Assembly (NCBI GenBank): GCA_028817255.1
Contig: JAPPQA010000047.1
Coordinates: 1-14,827 of the forward strand
Reading direction: 5' to 3'
From: Gammaproteobacteria bacterium
Lineage (GTDB): Bacteria; Pseudomonadota; Gammaproteobacteria; Porifericomitales; Porifericomitaceae
Length of the DNA: 14,827 bases
Part shown: piece by piece, positions 6,741 to 14,083 of the stretch
Numbering within the stretch: position 1 is the stretch's first letter
How the letters are laid out: the number at the start of each line of letters is the position of its first letter
Notes under the pieces: generated by a model
The model's database searches: none
Told to the model about the DNA's origin: nothing
What the model saw: only the letters and a program-made list of their open reading frames with translations
Translations under genes and position numbers: made by a program

Positions 6741-6768
6741 GAGGGGGCATGGAGGGGCATGGAGGAGG
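6741..6768. repeat. Short 10-bp direct repeat GGAGGGGCAT
   Basis: Two near-perfect 10-bp units (GAGGGGGCAT, GGAGGGGCAT) and a partial third (GGAGGAGG) lie between the ilvA stop and the 3' end of the 6S RNA gene. A further GGGGGCAT at 6774-6781 forms the edge of the RNA. This is a purine-rich local duplication of unknown meaning. The segment 6693-6740 is a plain GC-rich spacer. Confidence 0.5.
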
Positions 6769-6775
6769 TTAAAGG

Positions 6776-6964
6776 GGGCATCTCCGCCGTGCCGTTGCCA
6801 GACAGTTCACTTGAACCAAGCGGTCCAAGTGGGAGCAGCGGGTAGCGTATCAGGTTCGCCGCCGCGGAACGGCGGTTACGCGCAACAACGCTACGGTTTA
6901 GCTCCCGAATAAAAGCTCTAGGCTCAAGCTTTTCCTGCCTTGCATCTCGTACACCGCAGAGAAT
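6776..6964 (-). ncRNA. ssrS: 6S RNA
   Basis: 6S RNA mimics an open promoter, binds sigma70 RNA polymerase and damps transcription in stationary phase. On the minus strand 12 bp after the zapA stop, the 189-nt segment folds as expected. A closing stem pairs CTCTGCGGTGT with GCACGGCGGAG (one mismatch). GGGAGC pairs with GCTCCC on the far side of the bubble, GTAGCGT with ACGCTAC, and CCGCCG with CGGCGG in an apical hairpin. The 3' strand of the bubble forms the small hairpin ACTTGGACC-GCTT-GGTTCAAGT, equivalent to the CTTGAACC/GGTTCAAG hairpin of E. coli 6S. The 5' sequence ATTCTCTGCGGTGT closely resembles the Pseudomonas RNA. Location after zapA is the conserved one. The ends are estimated to within a few bases. 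Confidence 0.92.
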
Positions 6965-6976
6965 ACCCCGCAACCC

Positions 6977-7282
6977 TTAATGGGCGGCGCCGTCCTCCAA
7001 AAAACCGTCCAGCTTCGCCCGGATACGCCGCAGGCTGTTCTCCACGGCGCAAGTATAACTCTCTTTTTCCTTCTTGTATGCAAGCATTTCGTGAACCAGG
7101 TGCAGGGCCGTCATGATCGCGAGCCGCTCCCCGCCCATAACGGTGCCTCCCTCCCGAAACTGCTTCAGTTTGTCGTTCAGGAGTTCCGCCGCCCGGCACA
7201 GATCCTCCCGTTCCTCTTCCTGGCAGGCCAGGAGGTACTCCCGCTCCAGTATGGTGACGCTGACCTGCGACTTGCCGCTCAC
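6977..7282 (-). CDS. zapA: Cell division protein ZapA
   Basis: ZapA crosslinks FtsZ protofilaments and stabilises the Z-ring. The 101-residue product has the family layout: an N-terminal beta segment (QVSVTILEREYLLACQEEE), a helix with LCRAAELLNDKLKQFRE, a conserved MGGERLAIMTALHLVHEML and a C-terminal coiled coil (residues about 65-97). The E. coli protein is 109 residues. Translation starts at a GTG at 7282 that overlaps the stop of the upstream small coiled-coil gene in the sequence GTGA, so the two are translationally coupled. No ATG in frame would fit. The stop is 12 bp before the 6S RNA 5' end. The 5-formyl-THF cyclo-ligase gene often found beyond ssrS is absent here. Confidence 0.93.
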   Translation of the reverse strand: MSGKSQVSVTILEREYLLACQEEEREDLCRAAELLNDKLKQFREGGTVMGGERLAIMTALHLVHEMLAYKKEKESYTCAVENSLRRIRAKLDGFLEDGAAH

Positions 7283-7503
7283 GGCGTGTGTTCCATGGAG
7301 CGAAGCCGCGCGATGATGGATTCTATGCGCGCCCGCGCCTGATCCGTTTTCGCTACCAGGGCCGCGCGCTCCGCCACCAGGTTCTTTTGCTGGCTGCGGA
7401 GGGCGCTGTTCTCGGTCTTGAGTTGTTCGATCTTGCCGATCAACGTATCTACCTGGCGCTCCAGGGTGGCCAGGTCCAAGCTTTTCTCCGTCGGCTCGTT
7501 CAT
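7279..7503 (-). CDS. Small coiled-coil protein upstream of ZapA (TIGR02449-like, ZapB-like)
   Basis: This 74-residue, wholly helical protein has heptad-pattern leucine, isoleucine and valine from about residue 10 to 68 (LATLERQVDTLIGKIEQLK..., ENSALRSQQKNLVAERAAL). Composition and position, directly before zapA with a 4-bp GTGA overlap, match the small gammaproteobacterial family TIGR02449, which sits at this locus in Pseudomonas. The length and coiled-coil character recall ZapB, the ZapA-binding division factor, and a role in division is a reasonable inference from context. The similarity may reflect only a shared coiled-coil fold. The ATG at 7503 has a weak ribosome site (ACGAGAG). A promoter-like element lies at 7597-7627. 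Confidence 0.8.
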   Translation of the reverse strand: MNEPTEKSLDLATLERQVDTLIGKIEQLKTENSALRSQQKNLVAERAALVAKTDQARARIESIIARLRSMEHTP

Positions 7504-7596
7504 CGCTCTCGTTATATGATGCCCCCCGGGATGTTCGGGAAATGCCGTCGGTTATGCACGGTCGTCGGTGCAGTACGCCTCGCCTTCGCCCGGCGA

Positions 7597-7627
7597 AGTA
7601 TAGCACAGAGACCGGGAGGGGCGGCAA
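7597..7627 (-). promoter_or_regulatory. Candidate promoter of the small coiled-coil gene, zapA and ssrS
   Basis: On the minus strand TATACT (7597-7602) is a near-consensus -10 box. TTGCCG lies 19 bp upstream of it, a longer spacer than ideal. The transcript would start near 7590, with a leader of about 87 nt before the ATG at 7503. 6S RNA could be made by processing of this transcript and from its own promoter; I could not identify a convincing one just upstream of 6964. Confidence 0.45.
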
Positions 7628-7779
7628 CTGCCGCGCCGCCGGGTTTGCCGGGGCGGCGACAGCCGGGAAAATCGGGCGGCCGCGCTGTTTTTTCGGGCAC
7701 GGCAAACAGCGGGACCGCCAGCCGCATGGGCCTCTCCTCCCCTGCTCGAGGGGCCGGGAAAACCTCCTGTACGGGTGCC

Positions 7780-7807
7780 TTGTGCAGCGCTTGAATCAGA
7801 GTATCCT
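7780..7807 (+). promoter_or_regulatory. Candidate promoter of pepP-ubiH-ubiI-glnS, leaderless geometry
   Basis: TTGTGC (7780-7785) is followed after 16 bp by TATCCT (7802-7807). With the usual 7-base distance the transcription start falls on the A of the pepP ATG at 7814. No Shine-Dalgarno sequence precedes that ATG. The pair is therefore consistent with a leaderless message, inferred from spacing alone. Confidence 0.4.
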
Positions 7808-7813
7808 TACCGG

Positions 7814-9130
7814 ATGATTCTCAAAGAATACGGCAATCGCCGGCGAAAACTCATGGACATGATGCAAGAGGGCAGCATCGTCCTGTTGCCCTCTTCCTGC
7901 GAGCAAATACGCAACCGGGATGTGCACTATCCGTATCGGCCGAGCAGCGATTTTTTCTACCTGAGCGGTTTCGTCGAGCCGGAGGCGCTCCTGGTGTTGA
8001 TCCCGGGCCGTCCCCAGGGCGAGTACATATTGTTTTGTCGGGGGCAGGACCCCCAGCGGGAAATATGGGACGGCCCGCGGGCCAGCGTGCACGCGGCCCG
8101 GGAATACTACGGCGCGGACGAGTCCTACCCCATCGAGAAGGCGGACGCCATCCTGCCTGGCCTGATAGAAAATCGGGAACGACTCTTCTACAACATGGGA
8201 GAAGACGAAAGCTTCGACCGGCGCGTATTGAAATGGCTGAACGAAGTGCGGGCGCGGGGCCGTACCGGCGTCAGCGCGCCGGCGGAATTGATCAGCCTCA
8301 GTTACCTGCTGTACGAGATGCGCCTGTACAAGAGCAAACACGAGATCCGCAAGATGCGGCGTGCCGCCCGCATCTCCGCGGCCGCCCATATCCGCGCGAT
8401 GCGCGCCTGTCGCCCGGGGTTGATGGAGTACCACCTGGAGGCGGAGATCATGCACGAATTTCTCCGCAACGGCGCGCGGGCGCCCGCGTATCCCCTCATC
8501 ATAGGCTGCGGCGGCAACGGCTGCGTACTGCACTACACGGCGAATACGGGCCCCCTGGTTGACGGCCAGCTGGTCCTTATGGACGTGGGCGCGGAGTACG
8601 ATTACTACGCCAGCGACATCACGCGCACTTTCCCCGTGAACGGCCGCTTTACCGGCGAGCAGCGGGCCATCTACGAAACCGTGTTGGCCGCCCAGGAGGC
8701 CGCCATAAAGGAAGCGCGGCCCGGCAAGCATTGGAACGACATGCACGAGGCGGCGGTGCGGGTGCTGACGGAGGGCCTGGTCGAGCATGGCATCCTCCGG
8801 GGCGATGCGGCCGAATTGGTGGAGCAAAAGGCTTACCTCCCCTTCTACATGCACCGCACCGGCCATTGGCTGGGCATGGACGTGCACGACGTGGGCGAAT
8901 ACCGCCTGGAGGGCGCCTGGCGGACCTTGGAACCCGGGATGGCCATGACCGTCGAACCCGGCCTGTACTTTCGCGAGGGGCAAAAGGGCCTGGACCCGCG
9001 TTGGTGGAACATCGGCGTCCGCATCGAGGACGACATCCTGGTTACCCGCGGGGCCCCCGAGAACCTGAGCGCGGCCGCCCCCAAATCCGTGGCGGAGATC
9101 GAAGGGCTCATGGCGGAACGCGCCCCGTGA
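7814..9130 (+). CDS. pepP: Xaa-Pro aminopeptidase
   Basis: PepP is a cytoplasmic M24B metallopeptidase that removes the N-terminal residue from peptides with proline in second position. The 438-residue product matches E. coli PepP (441) along its length. The five dinuclear metal ligands are visible: D257 (VLMDVGAEY), D268 (ASDITRTF), H351 (TGHWLGMDVHD), E381 (TVEPGLYF) and E405 (VRIEDD). The N-terminal domain has the usual YPYRPSSDFFYLSGFVEPEA pattern. The ATG at 7814 is the first ATG and aligns with the E. coli start region; it has no ribosome site. The stop overlaps the ubiH start by 4 bp (GTGA). Its conserved pairing with ubiH has no accepted biochemical reason. Confidence 0.96.
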   Translation: MILKEYGNRRRKLMDMMQEGSIVLLPSSCEQIRNRDVHYPYRPSSDFFYLSGFVEPEALLVLIPGRPQGEYILFCRGQDPQREIWDGPRASVHAAREYYGADESYPIEKADAILPGLIENRERLFYNMGEDESFDRRVLKWLNEVRARGRTGVSAPAELISLSYLLYEMRLYKSKHEIRKMRRAARISAAAHIRAMRACRPGLMEYHLEAEIMHEFLRNGARAPAYPLIIGCGGNGCVLHYTANTGPLVDGQLVLMDVGAEYDYYASDITRTFPVNGRFTGEQRAIYETVLAAQEAAIKEARPGKHWNDMHEAAVRVLTEGLVEHGILRGDAAELVEQKAYLPFYMHRTGHWLGMDVHDVGEYRLEGAWRTLEPGMAMTVEPGLYFREGQKGLDPRWWNIGVRIEDDILVTRGAPENLSAAAPKSVAEIEGLMAERAP

Positions 9131-10332
9131 GACCGGAATACGATGTGGCGATCGTCGGCGGGGGGCTGGCCGGCGCCGGCGCGGCCTGCGCGCTGGCCGA
9201 TTCTCCTCTGCGCATCCTGCTCCTGGAGTCCTCCGCGGAGCGGCCGGCGGCAGAGGAGACTCGCGGCCTGGCGCTGTCGCTGGCCTCGCAACGCATCTTC
9301 GAGGCCTGGGGCCTGTGGGGAGAAATGGCCGCCGCAGCCGCCCCCATCCGCCGCGTCCACGTCTCGGAGTACGGGCGCTTTGGCGCCGTGCGCCTGTCGG
9401 CAGGCGATATCGGAGCGGCCGCCCTGGGCTACGTGCTGGACGCGAATCTCCTGCTGAAACGGATGTGGCGGCGCCTGGAGGGAGGCCGGGCCGTCGAGAT
9501 CTTGCGCCCGGCCCGGCTCGTTCGCGTGGATTCCGCCGCCGGGGGGCTGGCGCTGGCGGTTCGTTGCGGGGAACGGAGTTTGCAGCTGCGCGCCCGTCTC
9601 CTGGTCGCTGCCGACGGCAGCCATTCGCAGACCTGCCGGCTGGCCAGCATCCCGTGGCGGGTTCGCGACTACGGGCAAACGGCCATCGTCTCCGAGATCG
9701 CCACCTGGCGCCCCCACCGGGGCAGCGCCTACGAGCGATTCACCGCGGAAGGGCCCCTGGCCGTGCTGCCGCTGGCCTCCGGGAAATGCAAATTGGTGCA
9801 TACCGTCGCCGCGCGCCGGCGGCAGGAAATCCTGGACCTTTCCGACCGCGACTACCGGGAGTTGGCGGGCCGGCTGCTGGGATGGCGCCTGGGGCCCGTG
9901 CGCGCGGCGGGGCCGCGCAAGGCGTACCCGCTGTACCGGCGCAGCGTTTTGCGCCAGACCGGGGAGCGGCTGTTGATCCTGGGCGACGCCGCCTATGCCT
10001 TGCACCCCAATGTTGCCCAGGGTTTCAATCTCTGCCTGCGCGACGCGCAGGCCCTGGGCGAATTGCTGGCCCGCTGTCCGAACGACGACCCTGGTTCGCC
10101 GTTCCTGTTGCGCCGCTACTGCGACCTGCGCCGCCGCGACCGGCGGCGGGCGCAACGCCTGAGCGACGGCATTGCCGGCTTGTTTTATACCCGCCGGCGG
10201 TTCCCGGCCGTCGCGCGGCGCCTGGCCATGCTGCTGCTGGAGTTGGCGCCGCCGTTGCGGCGGGGGCTGATAACGCGCGCGTCCGGGTTGGCGGGCGGAC
10301 AGCCCCTGGCGGTATGGGAGCGCGGCCGCTAG
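9127..10332 (+). CDS. ubiH: UbiH-type FAD monooxygenase of ubiquinone synthesis
   Basis: UbiH hydroxylates the ring of the polyprenylphenol intermediate during aerobic ubiquinone synthesis. The 401-residue product has the dinucleotide fold GGGLAG (11-16) with E34 closing the second strand, R46 in the ETRGLAL motif, the DG motif AADGSHS (161-167) and the GD motif LGDAAYALHP (285-294). The FAD-facing loop, usually HPIAGQGFN, reads HPNVAQGFN, with Ala297 in place of Gly. It starts at a GTG at 9127 that overlaps the pepP stop, with only a weak upstream GCGGAACG. The identity rests on family motifs and on position between pepP and a UbiI-like gene. The specific ring carbon it oxidises cannot be read from sequence. 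Confidence 0.88.
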   Translation: MRPEYDVAIVGGGLAGAGAACALADSPLRILLLESSAERPAAEETRGLALSLASQRIFEAWGLWGEMAAAAAPIRRVHVSEYGRFGAVRLSAGDIGAAALGYVLDANLLLKRMWRRLEGGRAVEILRPARLVRVDSAAGGLALAVRCGERSLQLRARLLVAADGSHSQTCRLASIPWRVRDYGQTAIVSEIATWRPHRGSAYERFTAEGPLAVLPLASGKCKLVHTVAARRRQEILDLSDRDYRELAGRLLGWRLGPVRAAGPRKAYPLYRRSVLRQTGERLLILGDAAYALHPNVAQGFNLCLRDAQALGELLARCPNDDPGSPFLLRRYCDLRRRDRRRAQRLSDGIAGLFYTRRRFPAVARRLAMLLLELAPPLRRGLITRASGLAGGQPLAVWERGR

Positions 10333-10346
10333 CCGGGGGCAGGCGC

Positions 10347-11582
10347 ATGCAGGCGCGGACAGCGGCGGCGATTATCGTGGGCGAGGGGCTTGTAGGCGCG
10401 ACCGCGGCCGCCCTGCTGAGCGACGGGGAAGGGGGCGCGGTGCATTTGGTTCGGGGCGGCAAGACGCGCCCTGCCGGCGGGCCGCCGGCGGTCCTGGCCC
10501 TGACCCCGGCCTCCAAAAGGATCCTGGCGCGCGCCGGGGTTTGGCAAAAACTGCCGCCGGCGGCGGTAGGCGGATTCCGCGAGATCCGCGTTTGGGACGG
10601 GCTCGGCAACGGCTGCATTCGTTTCGACGGTACGGAGCTGGGCGAATCGGCCCTGGGCTATATCGTCGAGTTGCCCGCCTTGCGGAAGGCGTGGCGCGCG
10701 CTACTGGCGGCGCGCGAGCGGCTGAGTCTTCACGACGGACCGGTGCGCGCCATCGTCTCCGGGGCGGGACTCGTGGAGGTGGAATGCGAAGGCGGCGCCA
10801 AGCTGCGGGCGCCGCTCCTGGTCGCCGCCGATGGGGCCGATTCGCCGGTGCGGCGGCTGGCCGGAATGAGCTGCGTAGAGAGAGACTACCGGCAGGCTTC
10901 CCTGGTTTGCATCGTGCGCAGCGAGCGGGCGCACGACGAAACGGCGCGGCAGTTTTTCCTGCCGGACGGCCCGCTGGCCCTGCTCCCGATGCGCGAGCCG
11001 CAACGTTGCGCCCTGGTGTGGTCCGCGGGCGCCGCCAGGGCCCGCGACTTGCTGCGCCTGTCCGCCAGCGATTTTCGCCGCGAGTTGGAGTCGGCCTGCG
11101 GCCGCATCCTGGGGCGCTTCCGACACAGCGGCGCCCGGCGCCTGTACCCTTTGCGGCGCCTGCACGCGCCGCGCTATTGCCGTCCCCGGATCGCCCTGGT
11201 CGGCGACGCCGCCCACCTGCTGCACCCGATGGCCGGCCTGGGGGCGAACCTCGGGTTGCTGGATGCGGCGTGCCTGAGCGAGCGGGTCGAACATGCCCGG
11301 CGCCGGTCCCGGGACGTCGGTTCGGAGCGGGTGCTGCGCCAGTACGAGCGCCGGCGCCGGCTGGAAAACCGGCTGGTCATGCATACGCTGGACCTGCTGA
11401 AGCTTTGTTTCGAGAGCCGCGCGCCGCCGCTGCCCTGGCTGCGCAACGCGGGCATGGTGCTGGCCGACGCCGCGACGCCCTGCAAGCGGTGGCTGATGCG
11501 CTTCGCCATGGGCGGGCGCGTAGAGCTGCCTGGCGCGGAGGGGCCGGCCGCCGCCGGCCGGGGGGAGTGGGGCCGGGTATGA
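10347..11582 (+). CDS. ubiI: UbiI/VisC-like FAD monooxygenase with unusual cofactor motifs
   Basis: This 411-residue paralogue of UbiH occupies the usual place of ubiI. It keeps a GxGxxG loop (G12-E-G-L-V-G17), the family segment around residues 181-214 (YRQASLVCIVRSE then LPDGPLALLPM), ADGADSPVRR (161-170) and GDAAHLLHP (286-294), followed by LGLLDAACL as in UbiI. Three normally conserved features differ. The acidic residue ending the second strand is replaced (HLVRGG, R36). The Arg expected before LALTPAS is Ala48. The loop HPxAGQG reads HPMAGLG, with Leu298 for Gln. It may be a diverged active enzyme or a partner that no longer binds FAD normally. A GGGGGCAGG ribosome site precedes the ATG, 14 bp after ubiH. 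The symbol rests mainly on synteny. Confidence 0.75.
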   Translation: MQARTAAAIIVGEGLVGATAAALLSDGEGGAVHLVRGGKTRPAGGPPAVLALTPASKRILARAGVWQKLPPAAVGGFREIRVWDGLGNGCIRFDGTELGESALGYIVELPALRKAWRALLAARERLSLHDGPVRAIVSGAGLVEVECEGGAKLRAPLLVAADGADSPVRRLAGMSCVERDYRQASLVCIVRSERAHDETARQFFLPDGPLALLPMREPQRCALVWSAGAARARDLLRLSASDFRRELESACGRILGRFRHSGARRLYPLRRLHAPRYCRPRIALVGDAAHLLHPMAGLGANLGLLDAACLSERVEHARRRSRDVGSERVLRQYERRRRLENRLVMHTLDLLKLCFESRAPPLPWLRNAGMVLADAATPCKRWLMRFAMGGRVELPGAEGPAAAGRGEWGRV

Positions 11583-13249
11583 CCGCGCCCTGGGAAAAAC
11601 CCGGCTCCAACTTTATCGTCAAAGCCATCGAAGGCGACCTGCAGCGGGCGGACGGGGCCGGGCGGGTGGCGACCCGTTTTCCCCCGGAGCCTAACGGATA
11701 TCTGCACATCGGCCACGCCAAGGCGATCTGCCTGAATTTCGGGATTGCCGAAAAATACCGGGGCGTCTGCCACTTGCGTTTCGACGACACCAACCCGGAA
11801 AAGGAAAGCCGCGCCTATGTCGAGAGCATCATCGAAGACGTGCGCTGGCTGGGATTCGACTGGGGCGGGCATCTCTACTATGCGTCCGATTATTTCGAGC
11901 GGCTGTACGAATACGCCCTGCGGTTGATCGAAGACGGCAAGGCGTATGTGGACAGCCTGAGCCCGGAACAGATCCGCGACTACCGCGGCACCCTCGTCAA
12001 GCCGGGCAGGGACAGCCCCTACCGGGACCGCCCCGTGCGCGAGAACCTCGCCCTTTTCGAGGCAATGCGGGCCGGGCGGCACGCGGAAGGCGCGCACGTA
12101 TTGCGGGCGCGGATTGATATGGGCGCCTCCAATCTGAACATGCGCGACCCCGCCATTTACCGGATTCGCAAACGGCCCCACTACCGCACCGGCAACCGCT
12201 GGCACATCTACCCCATGTACGATTACACGCAGTGCCTGTCCGACGCCATAGAAGGCGTGACGCACTCCCTGTGCACCCTGGAGTTCGAGGACCACCGCCC
12301 TCTGTACGACTGGTTTCTGCGGCAATTGCCGGTACCGTGCCGGCCGCGGCAGATCGAATTCTCCCGCCTCAACCTGAGCTACAGCGTCACCAGCAAGCGC
12401 CTGCTCGGCCAGTTGGTGGCCGCCGGTCATGTCGCCGGCTGGGACGACCCGCGCCTGCCCACTCTGCGCGGGATGCGCCGGCGGGGATATCCGGCGGCGG
12501 CGGTCCGCAATTTCTGCTCTTGCATCGGGCTGACGAAAAAAGACGCCTTGATCGAGCTGGCGGCGCTGGAAACTTGCGTGCGCGACGAACTCAACCGAAC
12601 CGTACCCCGGGCGCTGGCCGTGCTGCGCCCCCTGCGCGTAGTGATCGAGAATTATCCCGAGGGGCAAACCGAGGAATTGGAGGCCCCGAACCATGCCGAC
12701 GATGCATCGCTGGGCAGCCGCAGGCTGCCGTTTTGCCGGGAGCTGTACATCGAAAGGGACGACTTTCGGGAAGACCCGCCGGCGGGTTTTCGCCGGCTGG
12801 CGCCCGGGCGCGAAGTGCGCCTGCGTTTCGCCTACCTCGTGACCTGCCGGGAGGCGATCCGGGAACCTGTCAGCGGAGAAGTCGTCGAACTGCGGTGCCG
12901 CTACGACCCCGCCAGCAGGGGGGGCAACGCCCCGGACGGGCGCAAAGTGAAAGGCACCCTGCATTGGGTATCCGCCCGGCACGCGGTGCGGGCCGAGGTG
13001 CGTCTGTACGAGCGGCTATTCGACGACCCCAACCCGGCGGCGCTGGGCGATGCGTGGTTGCGGTCGCTGGCCCCGCGCTCGCTGGAGACGGTGCGGGCCT
13101 GGCTGGAGCCGGGCCTGGCCGCCTGTCGTCCGGGCAGCCGCTATCAGTTCGAGCGGCTGGGGTACTTTTGCGCCGACGCCGCGGACCATGCCCCGCCCGC
13201 GCGGCCGGTATTCAACCGCACGCTGCCTTTGCGGGCGCGCTCCCAGTAA
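11579..13249 (+). CDS. glnS: Glutaminyl-tRNA synthetase
   Basis: GlnRS charges tRNA-Gln directly. The 556-residue product matches E. coli GlnRS (554) from end to end. The class I signatures are HIGH at 43-46 (PPEPNGYLHIGHAKA) and a KMSKS equivalent VTSKR at 270-274, where E. coli has VMSKR. Other landmarks are RFDDTNPEKE, the YPMYDYTQCLSDAIEGVTHSLCT block and the C-terminal anticodon-binding barrels. The ATG at 11579 overlaps the stop of the UbiI-like gene (ATGA), so glnS appears to be the last, translationally coupled gene of the pepP operon. I do not know this linkage as a general one. It ends 19 bp from the convergent speD stop, with only a tiny CTCG-TT-CGAG hairpin between. Confidence 0.97.
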   Translation: MTAPWEKPGSNFIVKAIEGDLQRADGAGRVATRFPPEPNGYLHIGHAKAICLNFGIAEKYRGVCHLRFDDTNPEKESRAYVESIIEDVRWLGFDWGGHLYYASDYFERLYEYALRLIEDGKAYVDSLSPEQIRDYRGTLVKPGRDSPYRDRPVRENLALFEAMRAGRHAEGAHVLRARIDMGASNLNMRDPAIYRIRKRPHYRTGNRWHIYPMYDYTQCLSDAIEGVTHSLCTLEFEDHRPLYDWFLRQLPVPCRPRQIEFSRLNLSYSVTSKRLLGQLVAAGHVAGWDDPRLPTLRGMRRRGYPAAAVRNFCSCIGLTKKDALIELAALETCVRDELNRTVPRALAVLRPLRVVIENYPEGQTEELEAPNHADDASLGSRRLPFCRELYIERDDFREDPPAGFRRLAPGREVRLRFAYLVTCREAIREPVSGEVVELRCRYDPASRGGNAPDGRKVKGTLHWVSARHAVRAEVRLYERLFDDPNPAALGDAWLRSLAPRSLETVRAWLEPGLAACRPGSRYQFERLGYFCADAADHAPPARPVFNRTLPLRARSQ

Positions 13250-13268
13250 GCTCGTTCGAGTAAGGCGG

Positions 13269-14069
13269 CTAGGAGAGGTTGCGCCCCTCGAAGATCTCCT
13301 GCATCTCGCGGCGCAGGCAACGCTCGACTTTTTCCCGGTAGGCCGGCTCCAGCCCCGAAGGGTTGATATTGAAAAGATATTCTTCCAGGTCGAAGTCCCT
13401 GCAGATCAGGCGGGTGTGGAAGATCTTCTCCCGGTGCCGGTTGGTGTCCGCCATGCGGTAGCAGTTCCGGGTCTCCTGGTCCAGGTAATCCCGGATCGAG
13501 CGCATCTCGTGATCGATATAGTGTTTCCTCCCGTCCGTGTCGCGGGTGAAGCCGCGCACGCGGTAGTCAATATAGACGATATCGGAATCGAAACTGTGGA
13601 TCAGAAAATTCAGGGCCTTTAGCGGCGATATATGGCCGCAGGTGCTGACGTCTATATCGGCGCGGAAGGTGCTGATCCCCAGCGAAGGATGACTCTCCGG
13701 GTAGGTATGCACGGTAAGATGGCTCTTGTCCAGGTGGGCGACCAGCGTCCGGGGTCCCGGGGAAGGGTCCCGGGTCAGGCCCGCCGGGACCGTGCCCCCC
13801 TCCGACACCATCATAGTCACGCTGGCCCCGTGCGGTTCGTAGTCGGCCTTGGCGACGTGGAGCACGTTCGCGCCGATGATGGCGGTGACTTCGTGCAGGA
13901 TCTGGGTCAGCCGCTCCGAGTTGTACTGTTGGTCAATGTATTCGAAATAAGAACGCAGCTCGAGGTCGGAGCAGGCATAGCATATATCGTAGATGCTGAA
14001 GCTCAGCGTCTTGGTCAGGTTGTTGAACCCGTGCAAACGCAGTTTGTTGCCGTCGGCGCGTCCGGGCAT
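13269..14069 (-). CDS. speD: S-adenosylmethionine decarboxylase proenzyme
   Basis: SpeD decarboxylates S-adenosylmethionine to supply aminopropyl groups for spermidine. The 266-residue product belongs to the long enterobacterial-type family (E. coli 264). The proenzyme self-cleaves between K115 and S116 in AHLDKSHLTVHTYPESHP; the serine becomes the pyruvoyl cofactor. Other shared blocks are LHGFNNLTKTLSFSIYDICYA, TFRADIDVSTCGHISPLKALN and DIVYIDYRVRGFTRD. The ATG at 14069 has a strong ribosome site (GGGGAGG) that overlaps the end of the upstream VOC gene, 14 bp away, so the two form an operon. No spermidine synthase gene (speE) lies in the window. Confidence 0.97.
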   Translation of the reverse strand: MPGRADGNKLRLHGFNNLTKTLSFSIYDICYACSDLELRSYFEYIDQQYNSERLTQILHEVTAIIGANVLHVAKADYEPHGASVTMMVSEGGTVPAGLTRDPSPGPRTLVAHLDKSHLTVHTYPESHPSLGISTFRADIDVSTCGHISPLKALNFLIHSFDSDIVYIDYRVRGFTRDTDGRKHYIDHEMRSIRDYLDQETRNCYRMADTNRHREKIFHTRLICRDFDLEEYLFNINPSGLEPAYREKVERCLRREMQEIFEGRNLS

Positions 14070-14083
14070 CCGCTACGCCTCCC

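Larger units (their letters stand above)
7504..7813. other. Divergent intergenic region between the zapA operon and the pepP operon (310 bp)
   Basis: No gene is seen. In many gammaproteobacteria ygfB (UPF0149) sits between these operons as the first gene before pepP; nothing with its sequence is present here. The region carries a promoter-like element for each strand (7597-7627 minus, 7780-7807 plus) and an inverted repeat of 8-bp arms CGCTGTTT/AAACAGCG (7683-7690 and 7704-7711) with a 13-nt loop. A second small hairpin, CCCC-TGCTCGA-GGGG, lies around 7739-7753. The inverted repeats could be operator-like or mere secondary structure. Confidence 0.6.

Noticed and set aside
9315..11582. A fusion reading in which the UbiI-like protein has a 340-residue N-terminal extension
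   Set aside because: The extension is an off-frame reading of ubiH. The ATG at 10347 has a ribosome site and begins the conserved dinucleotide fold.
10541..13249. A GlnRS with a long N-terminal extension
   Set aside because: The extension is an off-frame reading of the UbiI-like gene; the family length is reached from the ATG at 11579.
13250..13268. Bidirectional terminator between glnS and speD
   Set aside because: Only a 4-bp stem (CTCG-TT-CGAG) with no T-run is present; too weak to call.
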